A stretch of 64,000 bases of DNA, from assembly GCA_016712315.1 (NCBI GenBank), contig JADJRG010000031.1, positions 124,001-188,000 on the forward strand, written 5' to 3'. Each line of letters opens with the position of its first letter. Position 1 is the first letter of the stretch. Position numbers and translations under genes: made by a program. This DNA comes from Nannocystis sp. (GTDB lineage: Bacteria > Myxococcota_A > Polyangia > Nannocystales > Nannocystaceae). This document shows positions 31,408 to 39,454 of this stretch, piece after piece. The notes under the pieces were generated by a model. It was not told the origin of the DNA. It searched no databases and saw only the letters and a list, made by a program, of their open reading frames with translations.

Positions 31408-32787
31408 TCAGCGCCGGGGGAGGTAGCGGCCGGCGCCGCGGGTGACCCGGAGATCGCCGTCTTTGTAGGCGAGGCGGCCGCCGACGAGGGTGTGGCTGAC
31501 GCCGCCGTGCAGCGGGAAGCCCTCAAAGATGTTGCGGTCGCAGCGGTGGTGGTGGGTGGCGGCGCTGATGGTGCCGCTGCGGGCGGGATCGTAGACGACG
31601 ATGTCAGCGTCGGCGCCGACGCGGATGGCGCCCTTGCGCGGGTAGAGGCCGAAGATCTTGGCGGGCTGGGTGCAGCAGACGTCGACGAACTGCTGGAGGG
31701 TGAGCCGGCCCGTGGCGACGCCGTAGGTGTACATGAGGGCGAGGCGGTTCTCGATCCCGGCGGCGCCGTTGGGGATCTTGGTGAAGTCGTCCTTGCCGGC
31801 GATCTTTTGATCGGCCTGGTTGAAGGGGCAGTGATCGGTGGCGACGTGGTGGATGAGGCCGGCGGCGAGGGCGTGCCAGAGCACCTCCTGGTGGCCCTTG
31901 GGGCGGATCGGCGGGCTCATGACGTAGGCGGCGCCCTCGAAGTCGGGCTTGTCGTAGACCGAGTCGTCGAGGAGGAGGTACTGCGGGCAGGTCTCGACGT
32001 AGACCAAGAGGCCCTCCTGGCGGGCGCGGATGACCGCGTCCATGGCCTCGCGGCAGGTGAGGTGGACGATGTAGATCGGCTGGCCCGAGCAGCGGGCGAG
32101 CGTGATCGCGCGCTCGGTGGCCTCGCCCTCGACCCAGCTCGGGCGGCTCTGGGCGTGGTAGCGCGGGGTCGTCTTGCCGGCGGCGATCAGGCGGCGCTGG
32201 AGGGCCTGGACGGCGAGGCCGTGCTCGCAGTGGGCGGTGACGAGGGCGCCGAGCTTGCTGGCGGTGTCGATGATGTTGAGCAGCTCTTTGTCGTCGACGC
32301 CGATCGCGCCGGTGTAGGCCATAAAGACCTTAAACGAGGTGATCCCGTCGTCGTGGTAGACCTGCTTCATCTCGCGCTCGACCTGGTCGTTGAACCAGGT
32401 GACCGCCATGTGGAAGGCGTAGTCGGCGCAGGCCTTGCGGGCGTTGTTGAACCAAAAATCGCGGGCTTCGATCAGGCTCTGGCCGCGGCTGGGGATCACG
32501 AAGTCGATGATCGAGGTGGTGCCGCCGGCGACCCCGGCGGCGGTGCCGGTGAAGAAGTCGTCGGAGGAGACGGTGCCCATGAAGGGCAGCTCCATGTGGG
32601 TGTGGGCGTCGATGCCGCCAGGGAAGACGAGCTGGCCGCTGGCGTCGAGGATCTCGGCGCCGGCGGGGACGTCGAGGTCCGGGCCGATCGCGGCGATGAG
32701 GCCGTCCTTGCAGTAGATGTCGGCGTGATAGGCGTCGAGGGCGGTGATGATCTCGCCGCCGCGGATGACAACTCCGTGATCGTGCAT
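31408..32787 (-). CDS. hydA: Dihydropyrimidinase (D-hydantoinase family)
   Basis: Opens dihydrouracil/dihydrothymine to N-carbamoyl-beta-amino acids. 459 residues from ATG 32787. Binuclear zinc site: H62 and H64 in GGIDAHTHMEL, carbamylated Lys K153 in GITSFKVFMAYTG, histidines in LVTAHCEHG and IYIVHLTCREA, Asp in VATDHCPFN. The motif YVMSPPIRPKGHQEVLW and NGAAGIENRLALMY are family hallmarks. An open frame continues upstream to 33276 through the neighbouring gene, but residues before MHDHGVVIRGG are low-complexity Arg/Pro sequence and not real. Starts 29 bases after the beta-ureidopropionase stop. Confidence 0.95.
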   Translation of the reverse strand: MHDHGVVIRGGEIITALDAYHADIYCKDGLIAAIGPDLDVPAGAEILDASGQLVFPGGIDAHTHMELPFMGTVSSDDFFTGTAAGVAGGTTSIIDFVIPSRGQSLIEARDFWFNNARKACADYAFHMAVTWFNDQVEREMKQVYHDDGITSFKVFMAYTGAIGVDDKELLNIIDTASKLGALVTAHCEHGLAVQALQRRLIAAGKTTPRYHAQSRPSWVEGEATERAITLARCSGQPIYIVHLTCREAMDAVIRARQEGLLVYVETCPQYLLLDDSVYDKPDFEGAAYVMSPPIRPKGHQEVLWHALAAGLIHHVATDHCPFNQADQKIAGKDDFTKIPNGAAGIENRLALMYTYGVATGRLTLQQFVDVCCTQPAKIFGLYPRKGAIRVGADADIVVYDPARSGTISAATHHHRCDRNIFEGFPLHGGVSHTLVGGRLAYKDGDLRVTRGAGRYLPRR

Positions 32788-32816
32788 GGGGGCTCCCTGG
32801 TGCGGCTCGGCCGCGG

Positions 32817-33680
32817 CTACTCGGTGAGGCCGCCGTAGGTGTCGGGGCGGCGATCTCGATAAAATTGCCAGGTCTGGCGGACCTCGTCGATCATGTCGAG
32901 ATCGAGGTCGGCGACGACGACCTCGTCTTGGTCCTCCGAGGCGACCGCGAGGAAGTTGCCGCGGGGATCGACGAAGTAGGAGGAGCCGTAGAAGCGGCCG
33001 ATCCCCCAGGGGGCCTCGGTGCCGACGCGGTTGATCGCGCCGACAAAATAGCCGTTGGCGACGGCGTGGGCGGGCTGCTCGAGCTTCCAGAGGTACTGGC
33101 TGAGGCCGGCGACGGTGGCGCTGGGGTTGAAGACGATCTCGGCGCCATTGAGGCCGAGCTGACGGGCGCCTTCGGGGAAGTGGCGGTCGTAGCAGATGTA
33201 GACGCCGATCTTGGCGTACTTGGTCTGGAAGACCGGGTAGCCGAGGTCGCCGGGCTTGAAGAAATATTTCTCCCAAAAGCCGGAGGTCTGGGGGATGTGG
33301 ATCTTGCGGTACTTGCCCAGGTAGGCGCCGTCGGCGTCGATGACGGCGGCGGTGTTGTAGTAGACGCCGCGCATCGCCTCCTCATAGACAGGGACGATGA
33401 TGACCATGTTGTGGGCGCGGGCGAGCTCGGCCATGCGGGCGGTGGTGGGGCCCGGGACCGGCTCGGCGGCGGCGTACCAGCGGCGATCTTGGCTGGGGCA
33501 GAAGTAGGGGCCGTTGAAGATCTCTTGCAGGCAGAGGATCTGGACGCCGCGGCGCGCGGCCTCTTCGATCAGGGGGATGTGCTTGTCGAGCATCGCCTGT
33601 TGGATCTCGGCGACAGGGACGCTCTCGTCGTTGATCGGGTTGGCGCACTGGATGAGGCCGCAGCGGACGATCGTGGGCAT
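32817..33680 (-). CDS. Beta-ureidopropionase / N-carbamoyl-beta-amino acid amidohydrolase (nitrilase superfamily)
   Basis: Hydrolyses N-carbamoyl-beta-alanine to beta-alanine, CO2 and NH3. 287 residues from ATG 33680 (a non-ATG start at 33698 is possible). The nitrilase catalytic triad is E53 in LCLQEIFNGPYF, K126 in GKYRKIHIPQ and C163 in VYICYDRHFPEGARQLG. Other family segments: FNPSATVAGLSQYLW and AINRVGTEAPWGIGRFYGSS, characteristic of beta-ureidopropionase rather than aliphatic nitrilases. First gene of the minus-strand catabolic operon, followed by dihydropyrimidinase, semialdehyde dehydrogenase and aminotransferase. Confidence 0.93.
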   Translation of the reverse strand: MPTIVRCGLIQCANPINDESVPVAEIQQAMLDKHIPLIEEAARRGVQILCLQEIFNGPYFCPSQDRRWYAAAEPVPGPTTARMAELARAHNMVIIVPVYEEAMRGVYYNTAAVIDADGAYLGKYRKIHIPQTSGFWEKYFFKPGDLGYPVFQTKYAKIGVYICYDRHFPEGARQLGLNGAEIVFNPSATVAGLSQYLWKLEQPAHAVANGYFVGAINRVGTEAPWGIGRFYGSSYFVDPRGNFLAVASEDQDEVVVADLDLDMIDEVRQTWQFYRDRRPDTYGGLTE

Positions 33681-33938
33681 GCGCCTCACTCTAGCCACGG
33701 CGCGGCGCGGAGGGCAATGATGCGGCGTCGATCGGGCGAGGGCTGTGAGGTCCTCATGGCGCCAGCCGGCGCCGGATCTTCGCTTTCATGGACAAGCGGC
33801 GGCGAGATGAGGGAAGCTGCGCGCCGACGCCGTGGCGGAGGGCCGGGTCGGCCGCTCGCCTCAGCGACGGGCACACGGTACAATTCCACCTCAACCGCTC
33901 GCGGATGGCGGCCCTTCATCTGCACCTACGGAGACACC

Positions 33939-34817
33939 ATGACGTTCACTCGCTTCACTCATATCTCTGCCTGCCTCTCCCTCTTCACCGCGCTGCTCGC
34001 CGGCTGCAGCGGCGACGACACCAGCACCTCGGCGACGGACTCCAGCTCGACCAGCGACACGGGGACCGAGTCGGACTCGTCGACGTCGACGTCGACATCG
34101 ACGACGGGCGGCACGGAGACATCGACGACCGATGCGACCTCGACCTCGACGACCTCGGACACGACCGCGACCACGTCGACCTCGACCACGGGCGTGATGG
34201 ATCTCCCGCCCGGCGCGATGTGCACCGCGGACGCGGAGTGCGCGTCGATGAGCTGCTACCTGGTGCCGCTGCTGGGCGGGCTCTGCGGCGAGTGCAAGGT
34301 CGACTCGGACTGTAACGGCGGCGGCTGCACGATCCCCAACCCGCTCGCGGGCGTAGGCGCGACCTGCAACAAGGGCGGCAGCGGCGAGGGCTGCATGAGC
34401 GACGAGGTGTGCGTCGACCCGAACGCGCCGTTCTGCGGCACGGTGCTCGACGCCTCGCCGATCATCAAGGTGCTCACCTGCGGCGAGTGCAAGACCAACG
34501 CCGACTGCATGGACGCGAAGGCGCCCAACTGCAGCCCGGCCATCTCGGTGGCGGACTTCAACGGGCTGCTGAGCTGCGTCGCGGACAACAGCGTGCCCAA
34601 CGACACCGCGTGCAGCCTGGCGAAGGACGGCGGCGGGACGGCCGGCGATAAGGCGTGCGAGTCGGGCAAGTGCACGACGGCGACCCTCGAGGGCGTGGTG
34701 AAGATCGGGATCTGCGGGACCTGCTTCACCGACGCGGACTGCGACGGCGGGAAGAAGTGCATGGCGGCGGCGGTCGACACGAACTCAGGCGACCTCAAGG
34801 GCGCGTTCTGCATGTGA
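33939..34817 (+). CDS. Cys-rich surface lipoprotein with Ser/Thr-rich linker
   Basis: 292 residues from ATG 33939. Signal peptide MTFTRFTHISACLSLFTALL ends in lipobox LAGC. A ~65-residue Ser/Thr/Asp linker follows, encoded partly by TCGACG tandem hexamers. The remaining ~200 residues form disulfide-type modules with many Cys: AMCTADAECASMSCYLVPL, GLCGECKVDSDCNGGGCT, LTCGECKTNADCMDAKAPNC and GICGTCFTDADCDGGKKC. No beta-helix is present, unlike the other large lipoproteins nearby. Predicted outer-membrane surface protein; function unknown. The open frame runs back to 32865 through the antisense of the neighbouring gene and is not meaningful there. A hairpin terminator follows. Confidence 0.87.
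   Translation: MTFTRFTHISACLSLFTALLAGCSGDDTSTSATDSSSTSDTGTESDSSTSTSTSTTGGTETSTTDATSTSTTSDTTATTSTSTTGVMDLPPGAMCTADAECASMSCYLVPLLGGLCGECKVDSDCNGGGCTIPNPLAGVGATCNKGGSGEGCMSDEVCVDPNAPFCGTVLDASPIIKVLTCGECKTNADCMDAKAPNCSPAISVADFNGLLSCVADNSVPNDTACSLAKDGGGTAGDKACESGKCTTATLEGVVKIGICGTCFTDADCDGGKKCMAAAVDTNSGDLKGAFCM
34078..34104. repeat. TCGACG-type tandem hexamer in a Ser/Thr linker
   Basis: Near-exact TCGACG hexamers encode alternating Ser and Thr in the linker of the Cys-rich lipoprotein. Similar but more degenerate Ser/Thr codon repeats occur in the linkers of the other lipoprotein genes at about 36130-36290, 39100-39300, 40720-40830, 42470-42580, 44210-44350 and 51530-51600. Confidence 0.6.
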
Positions 34818-34842
34818 GCCCCTAGGTAGGGCTCTGAGGGCC

Positions 34843-34885
34843 GGGCCGGCCGCGTCGATGAGGCGCGGCCGGCCCGCCTCTTTCT
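34843..34885 (+). terminator. Intrinsic terminator after the Cys-rich lipoprotein gene
   Basis: A perfect 12-bp stem, GGGCCGGCCGCG (34843-34854) and CGCGGCCGGCCC (34864-34875), with a nine-base loop, followed by GCCTCTTTCT. The T-tract is short and interrupted, but stem strength and position (26 bases after the stop) make termination likely. Confidence 0.72.
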
Positions 34886-34927
34886 GGCGCCCTTGCCGTG
34901 GCGCTGCGGCGCTGATATCAGGGGCAG

Positions 34928-35914
34928 ATGCGACGGCGAGTTGGCGCGCGAGCGCGGGTGGTGAGCGGTATTGTCGGGCTGGCGATCGCGTCGCTCGCAG
35001 GGGCGGCCTCGGCGGCGCCAGAGCTGCTCGACCGGGTCGCGGCGGTCGTCGATGACGAGATCGTGCTGCTGAGCGAGGTCGATCGCGGGGTGCGCTCGTC
35101 GCCGCAGCTCGCGGAGGCGATCCAGAAGCTCGGCCAGAGCGCGACGGAGCAGCAGATCGAGCAGAAGCTGGTCGAGATCCGGGCGCTGGTGATCGATGAG
35201 CTGGTCGATACGACGCTGATCCGCCGCGAGGCCGCGAAGTTCCAGATCACCGCGAGCGAGGCGGACATCCAGCGCTACTTGCAGCAGCTCGCCTCCGGCA
35301 ACGGCTATAAGTCGGTCTCCGAGCTGCGGCAGGCGGTGGTGGCGAGCGGGGACTTCGGCTCGTGGGACGAGTACCGCAAGGACATCCGCGATCAGATCAC
35401 CGTCTACAAGGCGACCTCGATGCTGGCGACCTGGTCGGTTACCGAGGCGCAGGTGCGCGAGTACTACCGGAAGATGGCGCGCGGCGAGGACGCGCGGGTA
35501 GAGGTCGATCGCTTCGTGTTCACGCCCGAGGGGGACGACGCGGCGGCGCGTGACTCGGCCTTCGTTGCCGCTCAGACGATCTCGCGGCGCCTCCGCGACG
35601 GCGAGGCCGGCGAGGCGGTCGCGAGCTCGATCGGCCAGGAGGGGGTGCGACGGGCGATCGGCCGCGGTGAGGTCGCTCCGTCGCTCGAGGACGCGATCTT
35701 TGCGGCTCGCCCGGGTGAGGTCGTCGGGCCGCTGGCCTCCGGGCAAGGCTTCGTCGTCTTTAAGGTCGTCCGCCTGCGCGCCTCCGAGGTGCTGAGCTAC
35801 GAGAAGGCCAAGGACGCGATCCGGGCGCGGCTCGAGGCCGAGGCTTATGAGAAGTCCGAGCGCGACTTCCGCGAGAAGCTGCGGTCCAAAGCGCACATCG
35901 ATATCCGCCTGTAG
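34928..35914 (+). CDS. surA: SurA-like periplasmic peptidyl-prolyl isomerase
   Basis: Periplasmic chaperone for outer-membrane proteins. 328 residues: signal peptide (VVSGIVGLAIASLAGAASAA), SurA N-domain starting LLDRVAAVVDDEIVLLSEVD, which is the classic SurA opening, a helical region (VIDELVDTTLIRREAAKFQI and similar), and a single parvulin domain (~185-290: GRGEVAPSLEDAIFAARPGE, VVGPLASGQGFVVFKVVRLR). E. coli SurA has two parvulin domains and ~430 residues; single-domain forms are common in deltaproteobacterial lineages. Placed inside a region of exported lipoproteins, consistent with an envelope-biogenesis role. Confidence 0.88.
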   Translation: MRRRVGARARVVSGIVGLAIASLAGAASAAPELLDRVAAVVDDEIVLLSEVDRGVRSSPQLAEAIQKLGQSATEQQIEQKLVEIRALVIDELVDTTLIRREAAKFQITASEADIQRYLQQLASGNGYKSVSELRQAVVASGDFGSWDEYRKDIRDQITVYKATSMLATWSVTEAQVREYYRKMARGEDARVEVDRFVFTPEGDDAAARDSAFVAAQTISRRLRDGEAGEAVASSIGQEGVRRAIGRGEVAPSLEDAIFAARPGEVVGPLASGQGFVVFKVVRLRASEVLSYEKAKDAIRARLEAEAYEKSERDFREKLRSKAHIDIRL

Positions 35915-36027
35915 TCGGCGCGGCCGCGGAGCAGGTGTGGGCGCGTAACCCCAGGCGCTTCGTCGATTGCTATGTGCGGGCGACTGGGGAATACTCCGGC
36001 CCTCTTACACTGAGGAACCAGCGAACG

Positions 36028-37560
36028 ATGCTCCGTACTATCTGCACCCTCTCCCTGCCGCTCGCGCTGCTGCTCACCGCCTGTACCGGCGACGATATCG
36101 GCGCTACAGACACGCAAACCGGCACCGCGACGGATTCGGATCCGACGACCTCGACGAGCTCGACGACCACGACCTCGGGGGCGACGACGACGACGGCCGG
36201 GACCACCATGAGCTCGACGAGCAGCACGTCGGCCGGCACCGAGACCGACACCGCGGCGACGACCTCGACGACCACGGGCGTCGAGCCGGAGTGTACGAAG
36301 GAGGGGGAGGCCGACGACGCGTGCGCCGCGGAGGTGCCCTTCTGCCAGGACGGCAAGTGCGTCGATTGCTCGGGCGCCGGCGGCGACGCCTCGTGCTCCG
36401 CCCTCGACCCGAACGCGGGCGTCTGTGCTGAAGGCTCGTGCGTCCAGTGCACGATGGAGAACGCGGGGGCGTGCGTGGGTACGTCGCCCGTGTGTGACAC
36501 CGAGAGCAGCTCCTGCGTGAAGTGCACCGAGCACGTGCAGTGCGGCGACGTCGCCTGCAACCTGGTCGATGGGAGCTGCTTCGCGATCGACTACGTGCTT
36601 TACGTCGACAAGACCGCGGACTGCGCGAACGGCACGGGCGCGGTCGATGCGCCGTTCTGCACGCTGGTCGAGGCCTTCGCGAAGATCGGGGAGCCCGACA
36701 ACTTGGCGGCCGCGTGGACGGTGCGCGTGCAGGCCGGGACCTACTCCGCGCCGGTGCACCAGACCCCGGACAACAGCACGATCGCGGTGCTCTCGCAGGG
36801 TGGGCCGACGATTATCCGCTCCTCCGAGAACGCCGCCCCTGGCCTGACCACCGGCCAGAGCTCGGTGCTGTTCATGCGCGGGCTCGTCTTCTCGTTGTCC
36901 TCCTCGAGCGGTCTCAAGTGCTCAGGGGCGACGATCTTCGGCGATGACGTGCAGGCTCGCACCAACGAGGACTACGGGATCGAGACGGTGGACTGCGACA
37001 GCCACCTGCGTCGCGCCCTGATCTCGCAGAACCAAGAGGGTGGGATCGCCTCCTACGGCGCCGGCAGCACGAACATCGTCAACAGCTACGTGACCGCGAA
37101 CGGCACCGCGCTGTCGGAGTTCGGCGGGATCCGCAGCGCCCAAGGCAACGCGCTGAACGTGCTCTACTCGTCGGTGATCAGCAACGACGGCGACGTGGTG
37201 GCGTCGATCCAGTGCGTCGACGCGAGCCCGGGCGAGGTGCGCAACTCGGTGGTGATCGGTCGCACCAACATGCCGTCGGTGGCCTGCGATAACGCGGTCA
37301 TCTCGGGCTCGGTCGTCGATGACGGCGAGGACCAAGGGGACGGGAATTACCCCGCCAACAGCAACGATCTGAAGTCTCTCTTCGAGAACGCGGTCGGCGG
37401 GATCTACCGGGTGAAGGCGCTGGTCGATGATCTCCCGTCGCCGATCGCCGAGGTCGCGATCTGGTTGACGGGCGATCCGAAGACCGACTACGACGGCCAC
37501 GCGCGCGCGGCCGTGGACTCGATGCCGGGCTTCCCTGGCGCGGACGTCCCGGCTCCGTGA
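36028..37560 (+). CDS. Surface lipoprotein: Ser/Thr linker, Cys-rich module, right-handed beta-helix (paralogue 1)
   Basis: 510 residues from ATG 36028. Signal peptide MLRTICTLSLPLALLLTACT with lipobox LTAC. A ~65-residue Ser/Thr linker precedes the Cys module (KCVDCSGAGGDASCSA, CVQCTMENAGACVGTSPVCD, SCVKCTEHVQCGDVACNLVD), then a beta-helix of ~300 residues opening VLYVDKTADCANGTGAVDAP and continuing with coil turns such as LRRALISQNQEGGIASYG and GNALNVLYSSVISNDGDVV. The end DPKTDYDGHARAAVDSMPGF then PGAD matches the other four paralogues. Upstream the frame is open to 35935 but the signal peptide fixes the start. No catalytic motif seen; adhesion or polysaccharide binding are possibilities, not shown. 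A strong terminator follows. Confidence 0.87.
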   Translation: MLRTICTLSLPLALLLTACTGDDIGATDTQTGTATDSDPTTSTSSTTTTSGATTTTAGTTMSSTSSTSAGTETDTAATTSTTTGVEPECTKEGEADDACAAEVPFCQDGKCVDCSGAGGDASCSALDPNAGVCAEGSCVQCTMENAGACVGTSPVCDTESSSCVKCTEHVQCGDVACNLVDGSCFAIDYVLYVDKTADCANGTGAVDAPFCTLVEAFAKIGEPDNLAAAWTVRVQAGTYSAPVHQTPDNSTIAVLSQGGPTIIRSSENAAPGLTTGQSSVLFMRGLVFSLSSSSGLKCSGATIFGDDVQARTNEDYGIETVDCDSHLRRALISQNQEGGIASYGAGSTNIVNSYVTANGTALSEFGGIRSAQGNALNVLYSSVISNDGDVVASIQCVDASPGEVRNSVVIGRTNMPSVACDNAVISGSVVDDGEDQGDGNYPANSNDLKSLFENAVGGIYRVKALVDDLPSPIAEVAIWLTGDPKTDYDGHARAAVDSMPGFPGADVPAP

Positions 37561-37592
37561 GCTGCGGCGCCTCGGTCGGCTGAGGCGAGTGA

Positions 37593-37626
37593 GAGGGCGC
37601 GGACGCGGGTCGGCGCCCTCTTTTTA
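37593..37626 (+). terminator. Intrinsic terminator after beta-helix lipoprotein paralogue 1
   Basis: Stem GAGGGCGC (37593-37600) pairs exactly with GCGCCCTC (37613-37620) across a 12-base loop and is followed directly by TTTTTATT, a classic rho-independent terminator. It lies 32 bases after the stop codon. Confidence 0.88.
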
Positions 37627-37667
37627 TTGGTGTGTCGTTTGGGTTGGGTTGGTTTGTCCGCGCGGCG

Positions 37668-38171
37668 TCACTCTTGCGAAGGGCGCTTGGCCGGGCGTCG
37701 GAGATCGAGGCGGCCCATCTCGGCTTGCATGCGCGCGAAGGCGTCCTCGAGGGCGGCGGGGTCGCTCTCGTGCAAGGAGAGGCCCGTGAAGGCGTCGTTG
37801 AGCTGGCGGTAGAGCTGCGCGCTGCGCTCCTGGCTGAGCGAGCGGGGGCCCTCGTAGGCGGCGAGCTGGCCGAGCAGTTGCTCAAAGGTGGCGGTGGCCG
37901 CGGCGCGGTCGACTGGGAGGGCAGCGGGCGCGGCTGGGTCGCTGTCGGGCTCCGGCGAGGCTTGCTCGGGCTCCGGCGAGGCGGCGAGGGTCCGCGCGAG
38001 GCGTGTGGCGGCTTGTTCAGGCGGGTGCGCCGCGGGGGCGTCATCGCGCTGCATCGGCGCCGGGGTGGCCACACGGGGGCGAGGCTTGCCCGCGACCACC
38101 AAGGCGTTGACGGCGTAGCCGAGCAGGCCGAGGGCGAGCAGGGCGAGCAGGATGAGGGGGACCGGTTTCAT
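37668..38171 (-). CDS. Small membrane-anchored or exported protein of unknown function
   Basis: 167 residues from ATG 38171, which overlaps the stop of the upstream HAD lipoprotein gene (ATGA). An N-terminal apolar helix (VPLILLALLALGLLGYAVNA) acts as anchor or signal, then a Pro/Glu/Ala-rich linker (SPEPEQASPEPDSDPAAPAA) and a helical C-terminal domain (~100-160: FEQLLGQLAAYEGPRSLSQE, LYRQLNDAFTGLSLHESDPA, FARMQAEMGRLDL). No family recognised. Translational coupling to the lipin-like lipoprotein suggests a shared process. Confidence 0.72.
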   Translation of the reverse strand: MKPVPLILLALLALGLLGYAVNALVVAGKPRPRVATPAPMQRDDAPAAHPPEQAATRLARTLAASPEPEQASPEPDSDPAAPAALPVDRAAATATFEQLLGQLAAYEGPRSLSQERSAQLYRQLNDAFTGLSLHESDPAALEDAFARMQAEMGRLDLRRPAKRPSQE

Positions 38172-39391
38172 CGGCCGCACAGGTCGGGGAGGGCGTTGAA
38201 CTCCTCGAGCAGCTCGCCGTAGCTCTGGATCGTGCGACCGCCGAAGGTGTCCTGGAATTGGAAGAAGACGCGGTGATCGAGCGGCTGGATCCCGCCGTTG
38301 TGGTAGGCCTCGGCGTCGCTGTCGGTGTTGCCGAAGACGTAGGCGGGCACGAGGCCCTTGGCGGCGAGCATCGCCAGCTCGCCGGTCTTGTAGGTGACCG
38401 CTTCGCCGCCGAGGGCGCCGCTCTTGTTGAGCGTGGTGTGGATGATCCCCCGCGGTAGGCCGCGGACATCGACGAATTCGCGGGTGCGCTTGTAGAGGAA
38501 CTCAGGCCGCGCGGTCATGTACATCGGTCGGTAGCCCTTGCTGGCCAACACTTGCATCGCCTGGGCGGCGAAGGGGTTGATCTCCGGGGTGCTGCCGGTG
38601 AGCAGCTTCCAAAATTCCTCCTCCTCGTAGGTGGTGAGGGTGCCGTCGACGTCGCTGATAAAGAAGGGCGTACCCGGCGGGACGACGTCGATGTACTGGT
38701 CGGCGGTGCTCTTGTCCGACTCGACGATCATGTGGATCCGGTGGCGACCGGGCGCGAGCGCCTTGTCGGCGGGGATCTTGAAATAGAGGCGGCCGCCGGT
38801 GTCGTCGACGCCTTCGATGGTCGGGTGGTTGTCGTCCTCGGTGGTGACCCCGGAGCCGAGCGGCTCCCACTCGCCCTCGCAGCCGCGGAGGAGGAAGATC
38901 TGGACGGTCTCTCCCTTGAGGTCGACGTCGAGGATCCCGGTATCGGCGAACTTGGCGAGCACCCACTGCTCGTCGCCTTCGACGTAAAACATGTCGCGGC
39001 CGCGGTGGTTGTTGTCCGTGGGGGTGGCGCCGCCGTCGAGCTTGGGCGGCGGGGCGTCGCAGCTCGGGATCGGCTCGCAGAGCGCGCCCGGGACCGCGCC
39101 GCCGCCGGTGGTGTCGTCGGTGGTGCTGTCGGTCTCGGCGCCTGTGCTGGTGCTGTCAGTGCCGCCGGTGGTGGTGGTGGTGCTCGTGAGGTCGCCGGTG
39201 GTGCTGCTCTCGCTGGCGCTGCCGCTGGTGGTGGCGTCGGTGACGCCGGTCGCGTCGGTGGTCGCGCTGGCGCTGGTGAGGCTGGTCGAGGCGTCGGTTT
39301 CGCTGCTGCTGCCGCTGCTGTCATCACCCGCGCAGCCGGCGGCGAGGAGCGTGAGCAGGAGGAGGGGGAGCGGGCTCAGGCAAAGGAGCAT
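38168..39391 (-). CDS. Lipoprotein with lipin/LNS2-like HAD phosphatase domain
   Basis: 407 residues. Signal peptide with lipobox LAAGC (Cys20), then a ~75-residue Ser/Thr linker like those of neighbouring lipoproteins. Residues ~130-235 form a beta-sandwich-like part (YVEGDEQWVLAKFADTGILD, VQIFLLRGCEGEWEPLGSG). Residues ~240-400 are HAD-like: D247-V-D249-G-T in PFFISDVDGTLTTYEEEEFW, then YRPMYMTARPEFLYKRTREF (motif with Thr/Arg), a Lys region (NKSGALGGEAVTYKTGELAM) and VFGNTDSDAEAYHNG with acidic residues. This order matches LNS2/lipin phosphatidate phosphatases. Exported, lipid-anchored versions are unusual; the substrate could be a phospholipid or another phosphate ester (inference). Confidence 0.83.
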   Translation of the reverse strand: MLLCLSPLPLLLLTLLAAGCAGDDSSGSSSETDASTSLTSASATTDATGVTDATTSGSASESSTTGDLTSTTTTTGGTDSTSTGAETDSTTDDTTGGGAVPGALCEPIPSCDAPPPKLDGGATPTDNNHRGRDMFYVEGDEQWVLAKFADTGILDVDLKGETVQIFLLRGCEGEWEPLGSGVTTEDDNHPTIEGVDDTGGRLYFKIPADKALAPGRHRIHMIVESDKSTADQYIDVVPPGTPFFISDVDGTLTTYEEEEFWKLLTGSTPEINPFAAQAMQVLASKGYRPMYMTARPEFLYKRTREFVDVRGLPRGIIHTTLNKSGALGGEAVTYKTGELAMLAAKGLVPAYVFGNTDSDAEAYHNGGIQPLDHRVFFQFQDTFGGRTIQSYGELLEEFNALPDLCGR

Positions 39392-39454
39392 GCGGCGAAG
39401 ATAGCGTATTCGCGCGCAAGCGCGAACCGGCGCGTCGGCCCGTTGAGCGCGCCC

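Noticed and set aside
31408..33276. 622-residue open frame that would extend dihydropyrimidinase upstream through the beta-ureidopropionase gene
   Set aside because: Residues before ATG 32787 are Arg/Pro-rich low-complexity sequence in another frame of the neighbouring gene; the real enzyme starts at MHDHGVVIRGG.
33856..33884. Possible sigma-70 promoter with TACAAT as -10 upstream of the Cys-rich lipoprotein
   Set aside because: The TACAAT box is attractive, but no acceptable -35 element lies 16-18 bases upstream; not enough to call.
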